Origin: Lysobacterales bacterium 63-13
GTDB lineage: Bacteria; Pseudomonadota; Gammaproteobacteria; Xanthomonadales; Rhodanobacteraceae
DNA: 64,000 nucleotides
Reading direction: 5' to 3'
NCBI GenBank assembly: GCA_001899855.1
Contig: MKWR01000031.1
Coordinates: 1-64,000 of the forward strand
The translations under genes were made by a program, and so were the position numbers. Within the stretch, counting starts at the first letter, position 1. Every line of letters starts with the position of its first letter. Positions 43,381 to 52,994 of the stretch are shown here, piece after piece. The notes beneath the pieces were generated by a model. That model was not told the origin of the DNA and did not search any database. It saw only the letters and a list, made by a program, of their open reading frames with translations.

Positions 43381-45110
43381 GCCTGCCTCCGCTTGCAGCA
43401 GCCGGGTCGTCCACGCACTTCGCCGCGGCGGCCTGGATCCCGCTGTGGCTGGCCGCTGCGTTGCTGGCGATCTTCCAGACCGGCTTCATGCCGCTGTATT
43501 CGACGCGCACCCTCGGCGTTGCCTGGGAAATGTGGAACAGTGGTCAATTCCTGGTTCCGCATGCGAACGGGGTTCCCTACAGCCACAAGGTGCCATTGCT
43601 GTTCTGGCTGATCCATGCCGGTTGGGCGGTTGGCGGCGTCGGCGATGTCTGGCCGCGCCTGCTCGAGGTGCTGATCGGGCTCGGCGTGCTGCTGCAGGCA
43701 CAACGCCTGGCGCGCGTGTTGTTTCGTGATGCGCCGATGGTCGCGCAGCTGACGCCGTGGCTGCTCGCCGCATTCAGCTACGCCTTCCTGTTCAGCCTGC
43801 AGATCATGTATGAGACGCTGCTGACGCTGTGCGTGCTGGGCGCGATCAATGCGCTGGCCGGGCGTGATTTCGAGCGGCGGCCGTTGTTTGGCTGGTTTGC
43901 CGTGGCGCTTGCCGCCGGCCTGCTCAGCAAGGGTCCGGTGATGTTGCTGCATGTGGCGTTTCCGTACCTGCTCGGCCCGCTCTGGCATCCCTGGGCGCGG
44001 CGTTCGCCGGCGGCGTGGTATGGCGCTGGCGGCCTCGCCGTACTCGCCGGATGTGCCGCGCTGGTGGCCTGGGCAATTCCGGCCAGCCTCGCCGGCGGCG
44101 AGGTCTATAGCAACGAGTTGCTGTTCATGCAGACCGCAGGCCGCGTCGTCGACAGCTTTGACCACGCGCGACCGTGGTGGTGGTATGGCTCGATGCTGCC
44201 GGCCTTGCTGTTGCCGTGGCTGCTCTGGCCGCGTGCCTGGCAGGCGGTACTCGCCGCGGCGAATCCCGCGCGACAACCCGGCACGCGCTTGCTCGCCTGC
44301 TGGCTGATCCCGGTGTTGCTGGCGTTTTCCCTGGTCAGCGGCAAGCAGACCTACTACCTCGTGCCCGAGCTGGGCGGCATGGCCATCCTCATTGCCGCCG
44401 GTTTCGCGCAACTGGCGCGCAGCCGTCGTCCGGCACCGGCGGCAAGTCGTCCCTGGCTGCTGGCCGTGGCCATGTTTGTGCTGGCCCTGGCCTTGCTGAT
44501 GCTGCCGCTGCGCGTGGCCGATGGCAGCATCGATTATCCGGCCCTGGTCGACATGTCGATGGCGAGCCCGTGGTTTGTCGTCGCCGCCGGGGTTCTCGGT
44601 GTCCTGCTGCTGCTGACGCCACGCAACGATGTCCGTGCCGTGCGCCACGTCAGCGCGGTCAGCATGGTCGCCGCGTGCCTCGCCTATCTGCTCTTTGCGC
44701 AGACCTTCTGGGTGCAGTTCGACCTGCGCCCGGCCGCCGCACGCATTGCCGCGTTGCAGGAGCAAGGCCTTGCCGTCGCCCATTTCCAGGTCTACGAAAA
44801 CCAGTTCCACTATCTCGGGCGCCTGCAGCAGCCGCTCGATATCGTTGACGGCGGCAGCCTCGACCAGTGGTCGGCCGCGCATCCCGACGGGCGCATCATC
44901 CATGCCGTCGATGTCTTGAGCGCCGCCGACCTGCGCTACGCCGAACTGGTGCAGCCTTTTCGCTCCACGTGGTTGCTGATCGAGCCCGCGGCCACCTGGA
45001 TCCAGCGCCTGCGCGGGCAGACGCCGCCCGAGCCGGCGCAGCCCGCCCGGCTCTATCCGCCAGGTTACTGGCCGTATGCGCGGGTTGCGCTCGCGCCCGC
45101 CTCGGGCTGA
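43377..45110 (+). CDS. Second ArnT/PMT-family glycosyltransferase
   Basis: A 577-residue polytopic membrane protein with about 11 helices. It resembles the glycosyltransferase at 40486-42231, with the loop MPLYSTRTLGVAWEMWNSGQ in the place of the ADEPR loop and SHKVPLLFWL matching SDKPPLFMIL, so the acidic pair is not kept in the same form. The start at 43377 overlaps the phosphotransferase stop (ATGA). It lies 81 bases before the ntrX-like gene. The combination of two GT-C enzymes and one phosphotransferase suggests assembly of one modified surface glycan. Confidence 0.85.
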   Translation: MSLPPLAAAGSSTHFAAAAWIPLWLAAALLAIFQTGFMPLYSTRTLGVAWEMWNSGQFLVPHANGVPYSHKVPLLFWLIHAGWAVGGVGDVWPRLLEVLIGLGVLLQAQRLARVLFRDAPMVAQLTPWLLAAFSYAFLFSLQIMYETLLTLCVLGAINALAGRDFERRPLFGWFAVALAAGLLSKGPVMLLHVAFPYLLGPLWHPWARRSPAAWYGAGGLAVLAGCAALVAWAIPASLAGGEVYSNELLFMQTAGRVVDSFDHARPWWWYGSMLPALLLPWLLWPRAWQAVLAAANPARQPGTRLLACWLIPVLLAFSLVSGKQTYYLVPELGGMAILIAAGFAQLARSRRPAPAASRPWLLAVAMFVLALALLMLPLRVADGSIDYPALVDMSMASPWFVVAAGVLGVLLLLTPRNDVRAVRHVSAVSMVAACLAYLLFAQTFWVQFDLRPAAARIAALQEQGLAVAHFQVYENQFHYLGRLQQPLDIVDGGSLDQWSAAHPDGRIIHAVDVLSAADLRYAELVQPFRSTWLLIEPAATWIQRLRGQTPPEPAQPARLYPPGYWPYARVALAPASG

Positions 45111-45191
45111 GGCAAAGCGGCGACGGGCTTGTCGCGCGCAGGCTGCGCCGCATGCGTTATGCTCCTGTCTCTTTTTCGCAACGAGTCGCCC

Positions 45192-46580
45192 ATGCCCTCG
45201 GCACGCATCCTCATCGTCGACGACGAGCCCGACATCCGCAGCACGGTGAAGGAAATCCTCGAGGATGAAGGCTACGCCGTGAGCGTCGCCGAATCGGCGG
45301 CCGCCGCCCGCGAGGCGCGCCGCGGCGAACGCCCGGATGTCGTGCTGCTGGACATCTGGATGCCGGATCTCGATGGCATCAGCCTGCTGCGCGAATGGAA
45401 CGAGCGCGGCGGCCTGCCGTGCCCGATCATCATGATGAGTGGCCATGGCACGATCGAGACGGCGATCGAGGCGACCCGCCTCGGTGCCTATGATTTCGTC
45501 GAGAAGCCGCTGTCCCTGGCCAAGCTGCTGCTGACCGTCGAACGCGCGCTTGAAGCCAGCCGCCTGCGCCGCGAAAACGAAGGCCTGCGCAGCCAGCTGG
45601 CGATGCCGCTGGATCCGGTCGTCACCAGCCGCGCCATGCAGTCGCTGAAGGCGCAGATGGAAAAACTCTCCGCGCACGATGCCTGGATCCTTGTGCGTGG
45701 CGAACGCGGCACCGACAAGGAAGCGCTGGCACGCTGGCTGCACGAGAAGAGCGGGCGCGGCAACGGCCCGTTCGTCACCGTCGCCCCCGGTTCGATTGCC
45801 CGCGACCACGCCGCGCGCGCCTTGTTCGGCAGCGAGGACAACGGCAGCGTGCAGTACGGCCTGATCGAGCAGGCCAATGGCGGCACGCTCTACCTCGACG
45901 AAGTCGCCGACCTCGATCCCGAATTGCAGTTGCGCCTGTCCAGCGCCTTCTCGCGGCGCGGCCTGATCCGTTGCGGCGCGCCGGATGCGGTGCCGATCGA
46001 CCTGCGCGTCATCGCGGCCACCGCGCAGGATCTCGACGCCGCGGTGCAGGCTGGCAAGTTCCGCGAGGAGCTCTACTACCAGCTCAACGTGGTGCCGCTG
46101 CAGGTGCCGGCATTGCGCGAGCGCATCGAGGACATCCCCGAGCTGCTGCGCTATTACGCGGATTTCTTTGCCAATCGCGACAAGTTGCCGTACCGCCAGT
46201 TTCCCGTCGCCGTGCAGAACCGCCTGCGCAACTACCCGTGGCCCGGCAACCTGCGCGAGCTGCGCAACCTCGTCCAGCGCCTGCTCATCCTCGGCACGGC
46301 CCCGGAAGTCACCATTGAAGAAGTGGAACTTGCGCTGGGTACGGTGGCGGCCACGGCTTCCGGCCCGCCGCTGCAGAACGCGGCGCTGGGCATCGACTTC
46401 AGCCAGCCATTGCGCGAGGCACGCGAGCAGTTCGAGCGCGCCTACCTGCTGCACCAGCTCAACGAGGCCGGTGGCAGCGTCGGCAAGCTGGCGAAGATGG
46501 TCGGCATGGAGCGCACCCACCTGTATCGCAAGCTGAAAGACCTCGGCGTCGATCCGAAGGCGGTCGGGCGCGAGGACTGA
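45192..46580 (+). CDS. ntrX: NtrX-like response regulator with degenerate AAA+ domain
   Basis: A 462-residue regulator. The receiver (about 1-120) is intact with Asp54 in VLLDIWMPDLDG. The AAA+ domain (about 140-380) is altered: the Walker A segment reads GERGTDKE at 170-177 with Asp175 where a glycine is needed, and the GAFTGA loop that contacts sigma-54 is replaced by SEDNGSVQYG near 214-223. Walker B-like GTLYLDEV and the arginine region are kept. The C-terminal helix-turn-helix (about 415-455, VGKLAKMVGMERTHLYRKL) is of the Fis type. The protein may bind DNA and respond to phosphorylation without activating sigma-54. The ATG at 45192 fits the receiver start. Confidence 0.9.
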   Translation: MPSARILIVDDEPDIRSTVKEILEDEGYAVSVAESAAAAREARRGERPDVVLLDIWMPDLDGISLLREWNERGGLPCPIIMMSGHGTIETAIEATRLGAYDFVEKPLSLAKLLLTVERALEASRLRRENEGLRSQLAMPLDPVVTSRAMQSLKAQMEKLSAHDAWILVRGERGTDKEALARWLHEKSGRGNGPFVTVAPGSIARDHAARALFGSEDNGSVQYGLIEQANGGTLYLDEVADLDPELQLRLSSAFSRRGLIRCGAPDAVPIDLRVIAATAQDLDAAVQAGKFREELYYQLNVVPLQVPALRERIEDIPELLRYYADFFANRDKLPYRQFPVAVQNRLRNYPWPGNLRELRNLVQRLLILGTAPEVTIEEVELALGTVAATASGPPLQNAALGIDFSQPLREAREQFERAYLLHQLNEAGGSVGKLAKMVGMERTHLYRKLKDLGVDPKAVGRED

Positions 46581-46747
46581 TCGTACTTTCGGACAATCGA
46601 CGTCGCGCGCCGCGCGTGTTCCGATGAACGGACGCGAACGCCTGCAACATCGGGCAGGAACCATCGACGAGCGAAAACCATCCCAGCAATCCCGGCGGCG
46701 CGCGGGGCACGTCGTCGCATCATCCCCACATCACCAAGGAGTCTCCC

Positions 46748-47530
46748 ATGCAACTTGAAGGCAAGGTCGCCCTGATCACCGGCGCCGCCAGCGGCATTGG
46801 CAAGCGCATCGCCGAGGTCTATGCGAAGAATGGCGCGGCGGTCGCGATCGCCGATCTGAACCTGGCCGGCGCGCAGGCCACGGCCAAGGAGATCGCGGAT
46901 GCTGGCGGCAAGGCGATTGGCGTGGCCATGAATGTCACCGACGAGGCGGAAGTCGATGGCGGCGTCGCCGAAGTCATCAAGCAGCTCGGCAAGGTCGATA
47001 TCCTGGTTTCCAATGCCGGCATCCAGATCGTCAAGCCGATCGAGGAATTCAGCCTTGCCGAATGGAAGAAGATGCTGGCGATCCATCTCGACGGCGCCTT
47101 CCTGACCACGCGCGCCTGCATCAAGGACATGTACCAGCGCGGCGTTGGCGGCGCGGTCATCTACATGGGCTCGGTGCATTCGCACGAGGCCTCGAGGCTC
47201 AAGGCGCCCTATTGCGCGGCCAAGCACGGCCTGCTCGGCCTCGCCCGCGTGCTGGCCAAGGAAGGCGGCCCCAGAGGGGTCCGCGCCAACGTCATCTGCC
47301 CCGGCTTCGTGCGCACGCCGCTGGTGGAAAAGCAGATTCCCGAACAGGCCAGGGAGTTTGGCATCAGCGAAGATGATGTCATCCGCAACATCATGCTCAA
47401 GGACACCGTCGACGCGAAATTCACCACGGTGGACGATGTCGCCAATCTCGCCCTGTTCCTTGCCGCGTTCGAGACCAATGCCCTGACCGGGCAGAGCATC
47501 ACCGTCAGCCACGGCTGGCACATGCAGTGA
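46748..47530 (+). CDS. 3-hydroxybutyrate dehydrogenase-type short-chain dehydrogenase
   Basis: A 260-residue Rossmann-fold oxidoreductase. The cofactor loop TGAASGIG is at 11-18, NAG at 89-91, and the catalytic set Ser142, Tyr155 and Lys159 is complete. The sequence around residues 93-150 and the [17 protein letters not shown] region match D-3-hydroxybutyrate dehydrogenases, which oxidise 3-hydroxybutyrate from polyhydroxybutyrate breakdown. An AAGGAG site precedes the ATG. The stop overlaps the next start by GTGA. A patatin-like lipase follows, which could be linked to the same lipid or storage metabolism. Confidence 0.88.
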   Translation: MQLEGKVALITGAASGIGKRIAEVYAKNGAAVAIADLNLAGAQATAKEIADAGGKAIGVAMNVTDEAEVDGGVAEVIKQLGKVDILVSNAGIQIVKPIEEFSLAEWKKMLAIHLDGAFLTTRACIKDMYQRGVGGAVIYMGSVHSHEASRLKAPYCAAKHGLLGLARVLAKEGGPRGVRANVICPGFVRTPLVEKQIPEQAREFGISEDDVIRNIMLKDTVDAKFTTVDDVANLALFLAAFETNALTGQSITVSHGWHMQ

Positions 47531-48747
47531 GCGCGCCTCGCCAGGCCGTTCCCGGCGCGCGCCGTGGCTCGCGCCGGAGCGCGCGCGAACATGCCGATGA
47601 CTACGAGCAGATTGCCCTGGTCATGCAGGGCGGCGGCGCACTCGGTGCCTATCAGTGTGGCGTCTACGAGGCCTTGCACGAGGCCGGCATCCAGCCGGGC
47701 TGGTTTGCCGGCACCTCGATCGGCGCCATCAATGCCGCGATCATCGCCGGCAATGCGCCCGCCGAGCGCATCGATCGGCTGGCCGCGTTCTGGACGCAGA
47801 TCACCCGCCATGCCACCGGCATGGCCTGGCCGCTGGACGCGCTGGCGGCAATGGCGGCATGGATGCCGCCGGGCAATGCGCTGGCCACGGGCCTCTCGGC
47901 AAGCAGTGCGCTGAGCAGCCTGGGCGTCGGCCAGCAGGGCTTCTTCCAGCCGCGACGCATGTCGCCACTGTTGTTCGCCGACGGCAGCGCGCAGGCGACG
48001 AGTTTCTACGACACCGCGCCGCTCAAGCGCACGCTCGAACGCCTGATTGACTTCGATCGCATCAACCACGGCGAGGTGCGCCTCTCGGTTGGTGCGGCAA
48101 ATGTCAACAGTGGCAATGTGCGTTATTTTGATTCCGCCCATGAAACCCTGCGCGCCGAACACATCATGGCCTCGGCCGCATTGCCGCCGGCATTTCCGGC
48201 CATCGCAATTGACGGCGAGCTGTGGTGGGATGGCGGCATCGTTTCCAATACCCCGCTCGATCATGTCCTCGCCGGCGTGCCGAGACACGACAGCCTGGTG
48301 CTGCAGGTCGATCTGTGGAGCGCGCGCGGACAGGCACCGAAGACGATCATGGACGTGCTCGAGCGGCAGAAGGACATCCAGTATTCCAGCCGCACCCGCT
48401 TCGGCACCGACACGATCGCGCGCGAACAGAAGCTGCGCAACGCACTCGGCATGCTCATCGAGCAGTTGCCCGGTGGTGCGCTGCCACCGGCGCTGCAGGA
48501 TGCCCTGCAACCCTGGCTGTGTGACCGCGTCTTCAACATCGTGCACCTGATCTACCAGGCCAAGCACCACGAAGAGCAGTTCAAGGACTACGCGTTTGCC
48601 CCGGCGACCATGCGCGAGCACTGGCGTGGCGGCCTTGCCGACATGCGCCTGACCCTGGAGCGGCCGCAATTCTTCGAGCTGCCTTCGCGCGAACTCGGCG
48701 TGGTAACCCATGACATCCATCGAACCCTGGCGGCAGCGTTGCCCTGA
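47527..48747 (+). CDS. Patatin-like phospholipase
   Basis: A 406-residue protein with the complete patatin signature: an oxyanion hole GGGALG at 35-40, the nucleophile motif GTSIG at 62-66 (Ser64) and the catalytic Asp in WWDGGIVSN near 235. A C-terminal 120-residue region belongs to the DUF3734 type found in a subset of these lipases. No signal peptide, so it probably acts at the inner membrane from the cytoplasm. The GTG start overlaps the dehydrogenase stop by GTGA. Substrates likely phospholipids or neutral lipids; not decided by sequence. Confidence 0.93.
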   Translation: MSAPRQAVPGARRGSRRSAREHADDYEQIALVMQGGGALGAYQCGVYEALHEAGIQPGWFAGTSIGAINAAIIAGNAPAERIDRLAAFWTQITRHATGMAWPLDALAAMAAWMPPGNALATGLSASSALSSLGVGQQGFFQPRRMSPLLFADGSAQATSFYDTAPLKRTLERLIDFDRINHGEVRLSVGAANVNSGNVRYFDSAHETLRAEHIMASAALPPAFPAIAIDGELWWDGGIVSNTPLDHVLAGVPRHDSLVLQVDLWSARGQAPKTIMDVLERQKDIQYSSRTRFGTDTIAREQKLRNALGMLIEQLPGGALPPALQDALQPWLCDRVFNIVHLIYQAKHHEEQFKDYAFAPATMREHWRGGLADMRLTLERPQFFELPSRELGVVTHDIHRTLAAALP

Positions 48748-48774
48748 GGTCATCGACAGGCGATCATCGCACCG

Positions 48775-49104
48775 ATGGACAGTCCACTTTCCGCGCGCTT
48801 GCGCAAGCAACTCGGCGGCCCGCGCGATGGTGCCCTGCTGCGCTTTTCGCTGGGCAATGCCCTGCTTGCCGAAGGCGATGCCGCGGCGGCGGCGACCGAG
48901 TTCCGTGCCGCGACCGGCTTTGATGCGCAGTATTCGGCCGCCTGGAAGATGCTCGGCAACGCGCTGGCCGCCTGCGCCGAGGTCGATGCCGCGATCGCGG
49001 CCTGGGAACAGGGTGCCGCGGTCGCCAGCCAGCGCGGCGATATCCAGGCAGCCAAGGAGATGCAAGTCTTCCAGCGGCGCCTGCGCAAGCAGCGGGAAGC
49101 ATGA
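48775..49104 (+). CDS. Small TPR-repeat protein
   Basis: A 109-residue helical protein that appears to hold two TPR units (residues 22-55, including LLRFSLGNALLAEGD and 56-90, including SAAWKMLGNALAA), which usually bind partner proteins. There is no signal peptide or membrane helix. It is 27 bases downstream of the lipase gene, and its stop overlaps the next gene by ATGA, so it probably works with one of its neighbours. Confidence 0.8.
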   Translation: MDSPLSARLRKQLGGPRDGALLRFSLGNALLAEGDAAAAATEFRAATGFDAQYSAAWKMLGNALAACAEVDAAIAAWEQGAAVASQRGDIQAAKEMQVFQRRLRKQREA

Positions 49105-49703
49105 CCGTCCGGCGTGGCGTACTCATCCTCGCCGTCGTGCTCGCCCTTTGCGCGGCCGGCAACTGGTGGCTGCAGCGACCGATCGCGCATGCCGCCGGCG
49201 TGCTGGTCGATGCCGAGCCGCTGCAGCGCGAGCCTGCCAATCCGGCGCCGATCGCCCACGGCGACTACCAACTGACGCCGCTGGCTGATTTCGACATCGA
49301 GGCGCGTGTGCTGTCCCGCGAGAACTATTCGATCGACGATGGCAGCGACCTGTCGCCGACCGATCTCGCGCTGGGCTGGAAGCGCATGTCCGACAGCGCG
49401 GTGATCGAGCAACTGGAGATCAGCCAGTCGGTGCGCTTCTTCACCTATCGCTGGAGCCGGCAGCCGCCCATCCCGTTGCCGGAGATCGAACGCTCGGCCG
49501 CCAACATGCACATGATCCCGGCCGATGCCGGGGTCGCCCGCGAGCTGGCTAAAGTCCGCCAGGGCGCGCTCGTGCACCTGCGCGGGCAACTGGTCGAGGC
49601 ACGGCGCAGCGATGGATTCCAGTGGCGCAGTTCGCTGACCCGCGAGGATACCGGCGCGGGTGCCTGCGAATTGTTCCTCGTCGCATCGATCGAGCGCCTT
49701 TGA
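49101..49703 (+). CDS. Conserved membrane-anchored hypothetical protein
   Basis: A 200-residue protein with one N-terminal hydrophobic helix (about 5-25) and a periplasmic domain. Regions SRENYSIDDGSDLSPTDLA, WKRMSDSAVIEQLEISQS and SLTREDTGAGACELF are conserved in proteins of many proteobacteria that have no assigned function, and I recognise the family only by sequence. The ATG overlaps the TPR gene stop (ATGA). An open question is whether the TPR protein is its partner. Confidence 0.75.
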   Translation: MTVRRGVLILAVVLALCAAGNWWLQRPIAHAAGVLVDAEPLQREPANPAPIAHGDYQLTPLADFDIEARVLSRENYSIDDGSDLSPTDLALGWKRMSDSAVIEQLEISQSVRFFTYRWSRQPPIPLPEIERSAANMHMIPADAGVARELAKVRQGALVHLRGQLVEARRSDGFQWRSSLTREDTGAGACELFLVASIERL

Positions 49704-49809
49704 GTGCCTGACGGAGCGCTGCTTGCCGAGCCATGAACCGGGCACGCTGCTTGCAAGCAGCTTTTCCAACGCTGCATTCACCAGGACACCTGTCAATGAG
49801 GGGCAGACC

Positions 49810-52257
49810 GTGACGCAAAATGGAGCCGACACGCTGCGGCTGGACGAGCCCCAGGCCGCCGTGGCGGGGAATTTCTCGATCGGGCCATACCGCATCCTCG
49901 GCCTGCTCGGCGAAGGCGGCATGGGCCGCGTTTATCTCGCCCAGCAGATCCATCCGCAGCGCCAGGTCGCGCTCAAGGTGGTGCGCGGATTGTCGAGCGC
50001 GGTGGTCGAGCGCATGCGTCGCGAGATCGAAGTGCTGGCGCAGCTGGAACATCCCGGCATCGCCCGCCTGTATGCCGCCGGCGAGTCGCGCATCGATGAT
50101 GTAGATGTGCCGTGGCTGGCGCTGGAATACGTGCGCGGGGACGACCTGGTGCGCCATGCGCAGGAGCGCAACCTCGATCTCGCCGCGCGCCTGCGCCTGT
50201 TGATCGAGGTCGCCCGTGCGGTGCACTACGCGCACGAACGCGGCGTCATCCATCGCGATCTCAAGCCCGGCAACATCCTCGTCGATGACGAGGGCCGGCC
50301 GAAGGTGCTCGATTTCGGCATTGCCCGCCTGCGCGAGGACGGCGCGCAAGGCCTGACCCAGGATGGCCAGGTGCTCGGCACGCTGCCGTACATGAGCGCC
50401 GAACAACTGGCCGGCGACAGCAGCCGCATCGATGCGCGCAGCGATGTCTATTCACTCGGCGTGCTCGCCTATGAACTGATTGGCGGCCGCCTGCCGCATC
50501 CGCGCCTGAACACCTCGACGATCTTCGAGGCACTGCACATCCTGCGCCACGACGAGCCGCCGCGCCTGGCCACGCTGAGCCCGGCCGCCCGCGGCGATCT
50601 CGATACGGTGATCATGAAGTCGCTGGCCAGCGAGCGCGAACAGCGCTACGCGAGCGCGGCCGACTGGGCCGACGAGCTGCAACGCATCATCGAGCACCGG
50701 CCGATCACGGCGCGGCCGTTGACGCGCCTGTACCGGGCCACGCGCTTCGTCCGCCGCCATCGCCTGCTGACCGCGGCCATGGCCAGCATTGTCCTCATCC
50801 TCACCGCGGCCAGCATCGTCTCGCTGCGCTTCGCCCTGGCCGAGCAGCACGCCCGCGCCGAAGCCGACCAGCGGACGCGGGAAGCCGCCGCAGTCAGTTC
50901 ATTCCTTGAACAGATGCTTGCTTCGGCCGATCCCGAGTTGTCCGCCAGGCGCAAGCTCACCGTCGAGGAGGTGGTCGACCAGGCCGAACGGGACATGCAG
51001 CGCCTCGATGGCGAAGCCGGCGTGCAGCGTGCCGTCGCCACCACGCTCTCGCACACGCGCCGCGCCCTTGGCCAATACGAAGCCGCGCTGGTGCTCAACC
51101 AGCGCGCCTTCAGCCTCGGCCAGGCGACCGCGGCACCCGCAGCGCAACAAGCCAACCTCCTGCATCGGCGCGCGACCTTGCACATCGACCTCGGCCAGTT
51201 CAAGGAGGCCGCCTCGACGCTCGCCCAGGCACGCGCCGCCTGGCCGGAACCATCGCCGACCACGCGCCTGGCGCTTGACCTCACCGCGGCACGCATCGAT
51301 GACGAGGCCGGTCGCCCGGAAGCGGCGGAACAGCAATACCGGGCTGTCCTTGCCGCCGCACAGGCGATCGACCCGGCAACGCTGAAATCCAGTGTCGACC
51401 TGCGCAAGACCGTCGAGATTGCCCGCAGCAACCTGTCCGGCGTGCTGCGCGATCGCGGCGCGCTGGATGAAGCCGAGCAGCTCACCCGCCAGGTGCTCGA
51501 CGGGCGCATCGAGGAACTGGGCGAACGCGCGCCGCTGACCCTGGCCAGCCGCAACAAGCTTGCCCTCGTGCTGGCCGCGCGTGGCGACGCCGTGCAGGCG
51601 GAGAAGGAAGCAGCCGAAGCCTTGCGCCTGCAACGTGAAGTGCTTGGCAACCAGCACGACAGCACGCTGACGACGATGCAGACCCTGGCCAACATCCTCA
51701 TGGCGCGCAAGCAGTACGACGAAGCCGAGGCGCTGACCCGCGAATCGCTTGCGGGCATGGAGGCGCAGTTTGGCGAAGACTATGCGCAGACGCTGGCCTC
51801 GATGAACACGCTCGCCTACCTGCTGGAGGAACGCGGCAAGGTCGACGAAGCCGAGGCCGCCTATCGCCGCATCATCGCCATCCAGACCCGAGGCGGCGTC
51901 GTGCATCCGACCGCGCTGGCACCGCGCAACAATCTGGCCATGCTGCTGATGAACGCGGGTCGTTACGACGCCGCGCGTGCCGAGTTCTCCGCATTGATGA
52001 AGCACGCGCGGGCGACGGTCGGCGACGATCATGCGATGACCGCGATCTTCATGAGCAATGAAGGCTGGTGCCTCGGTCGCATGGGCCGCACTGCCGAAGC
52101 GCGCGACGAACTTGAAGAGGCGCATCGGCGCCTGCTCGATATATTCGGGGCCGATCATGCGCGCACGAAGGCCGCTGCCGAGCGATTGGCCGAGGTCCAT
52201 CGCAAGCTCGGCGAGCATGCGAAAGCCGATGCCTTGCTGGCGACGCCAAGTGCATGA
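49810..52257 (+). CDS. Ser/Thr protein kinase with C-terminal TPR repeats
   Basis: An 815-residue Hanks-type kinase; the GTG at 49810 is chosen because GAGGGG lies 6 bases upstream, while the longer frame to 49660 overlaps the previous gene. The kinase domain (about 25-300) has the LLGEGGMGRVYLA loop, Lys56, HRD at 148-150 and DFG at 168-170. One transmembrane helix lies near 319-338, then about 470 residues of TPR repeats follow, probably periplasmic. The stop overlaps a histidine kinase start by ATGA, so the kinase, a histidine kinase and a response regulator form one operon. Confidence 0.93.
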   Translation: MTQNGADTLRLDEPQAAVAGNFSIGPYRILGLLGEGGMGRVYLAQQIHPQRQVALKVVRGLSSAVVERMRREIEVLAQLEHPGIARLYAAGESRIDDVDVPWLALEYVRGDDLVRHAQERNLDLAARLRLLIEVARAVHYAHERGVIHRDLKPGNILVDDEGRPKVLDFGIARLREDGAQGLTQDGQVLGTLPYMSAEQLAGDSSRIDARSDVYSLGVLAYELIGGRLPHPRLNTSTIFEALHILRHDEPPRLATLSPAARGDLDTVIMKSLASEREQRYASAADWADELQRIIEHRPITARPLTRLYRATRFVRRHRLLTAAMASIVLILTAASIVSLRFALAEQHARAEADQRTREAAAVSSFLEQMLASADPELSARRKLTVEEVVDQAERDMQRLDGEAGVQRAVATTLSHTRRALGQYEAALVLNQRAFSLGQATAAPAAQQANLLHRRATLHIDLGQFKEAASTLAQARAAWPEPSPTTRLALDLTAARIDDEAGRPEAAEQQYRAVLAAAQAIDPATLKSSVDLRKTVEIARSNLSGVLRDRGALDEAEQLTRQVLDGRIEELGERAPLTLASRNKLALVLAARGDAVQAEKEAAEALRLQREVLGNQHDSTLTTMQTLANILMARKQYDEAEALTRESLAGMEAQFGEDYAQTLASMNTLAYLLEERGKVDEAEAAYRRIIAIQTRGGVVHPTALAPRNNLAMLLMNAGRYDAARAEFSALMKHARATVGDDHAMTAIFMSNEGWCLGRMGRTAEARDELEEAHRRLLDIFGADHARTKAAAERLAEVHRKLGEHAKADALLATPSA

Positions 52258-52994
52258 GTCTGGCCATTTTCAATTTCGTGGTTGCCGCATTTGCCCTGCT
52301 CGCGGGCCTGGCGACAATGATCCTGCTGGCCTTGCTGCGCGCGCAGCGGCGCCAGCTTGCGGCCGTGCACGACGACGCCGAAAGGCGCATGGTCGAACGC
52401 GAAACACTCGCCCGTGCGCAGGCCACCCTGGCCGAACGCGAGCGCATCTATGCCGACCTGCACGACGACATCGGCGCACGTCTGCTCGGCATGATCCATG
52501 CCGCCGAATCACCCGAACAGGCTGATCGCGCACGCGCGGTACTGCAGGATCTGCGCGATGTCGTCACGCGTTCGCGCGGCACGCCCGGATCACTCACCGA
52601 CACGCTCGGCGAAATCCGTGCCGAATCCTCGCAACGGCTCGCCGCCGTCGGCCTCGAACTGGTCTGGGAGCTCAACGACGACTTGCCGGATACCGAGCTC
52701 GACACGGCGCGTGCGCTGCATCTGCACCGGATCGTGCGCGAGGCGATCAGCAACGTGATCCGGCACGCGCGCGCGGGGCGCGTCCGGGTGCGCACCAAGG
52801 CCGTCGACGGCAATCTCCTGCTTGATCTGACCGATGACGGCGGTGGATCCGAAAGCGCGCCCCGATCCAGCGGTCGCGGCCTCGACAACATGCGCGAGCG
52901 CGCCGCCGAACTCGATGCCGCGATCGACTGGAAGCCCGGCACCGAGGGCGGCACCAAGGTGTTGCTGACGATGCCGCTCGGCGACCTCGCATGA
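52254..52994 (+). CDS. NarX/DegS-type histidine kinase
   Basis: A 246-residue kinase with one N-terminal transmembrane helix (about 5-28), a short coiled coil and a HisKA_3-like dimerisation domain with His70 in YADLHDDIGARLLGM. The HATPase domain has the N box REAISNVIRHARA, DDGGGSES and GRGLDNMRERA. There is no sensor domain of note. It overlaps the Ser/Thr kinase upstream and the response regulator downstream by ATGA each, so they are made together. The signal may come from the Ser/Thr kinase. Confidence 0.92.
   Translation: MSLAIFNFVVAAFALLAGLATMILLALLRAQRRQLAAVHDDAERRMVERETLARAQATLAERERIYADLHDDIGARLLGMIHAAESPEQADRARAVLQDLRDVVTRSRGTPGSLTDTLGEIRAESSQRLAAVGLELVWELNDDLPDTELDTARALHLHRIVREAISNVIRHARAGRVRVRTKAVDGNLLLDLTDDGGGSESAPRSSGRGLDNMRERAAELDAAIDWKPGTEGGTKVLLTMPLGDLA

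Noticed and set aside
43344-46664. A leftward open frame of 1106 codons
   Set aside because: It lies antisense to the second glycosyltransferase and the ntrX-like gene and has no domain, only repetitive Arg/Gln/His-rich sequence typical of GC-rich shadows.
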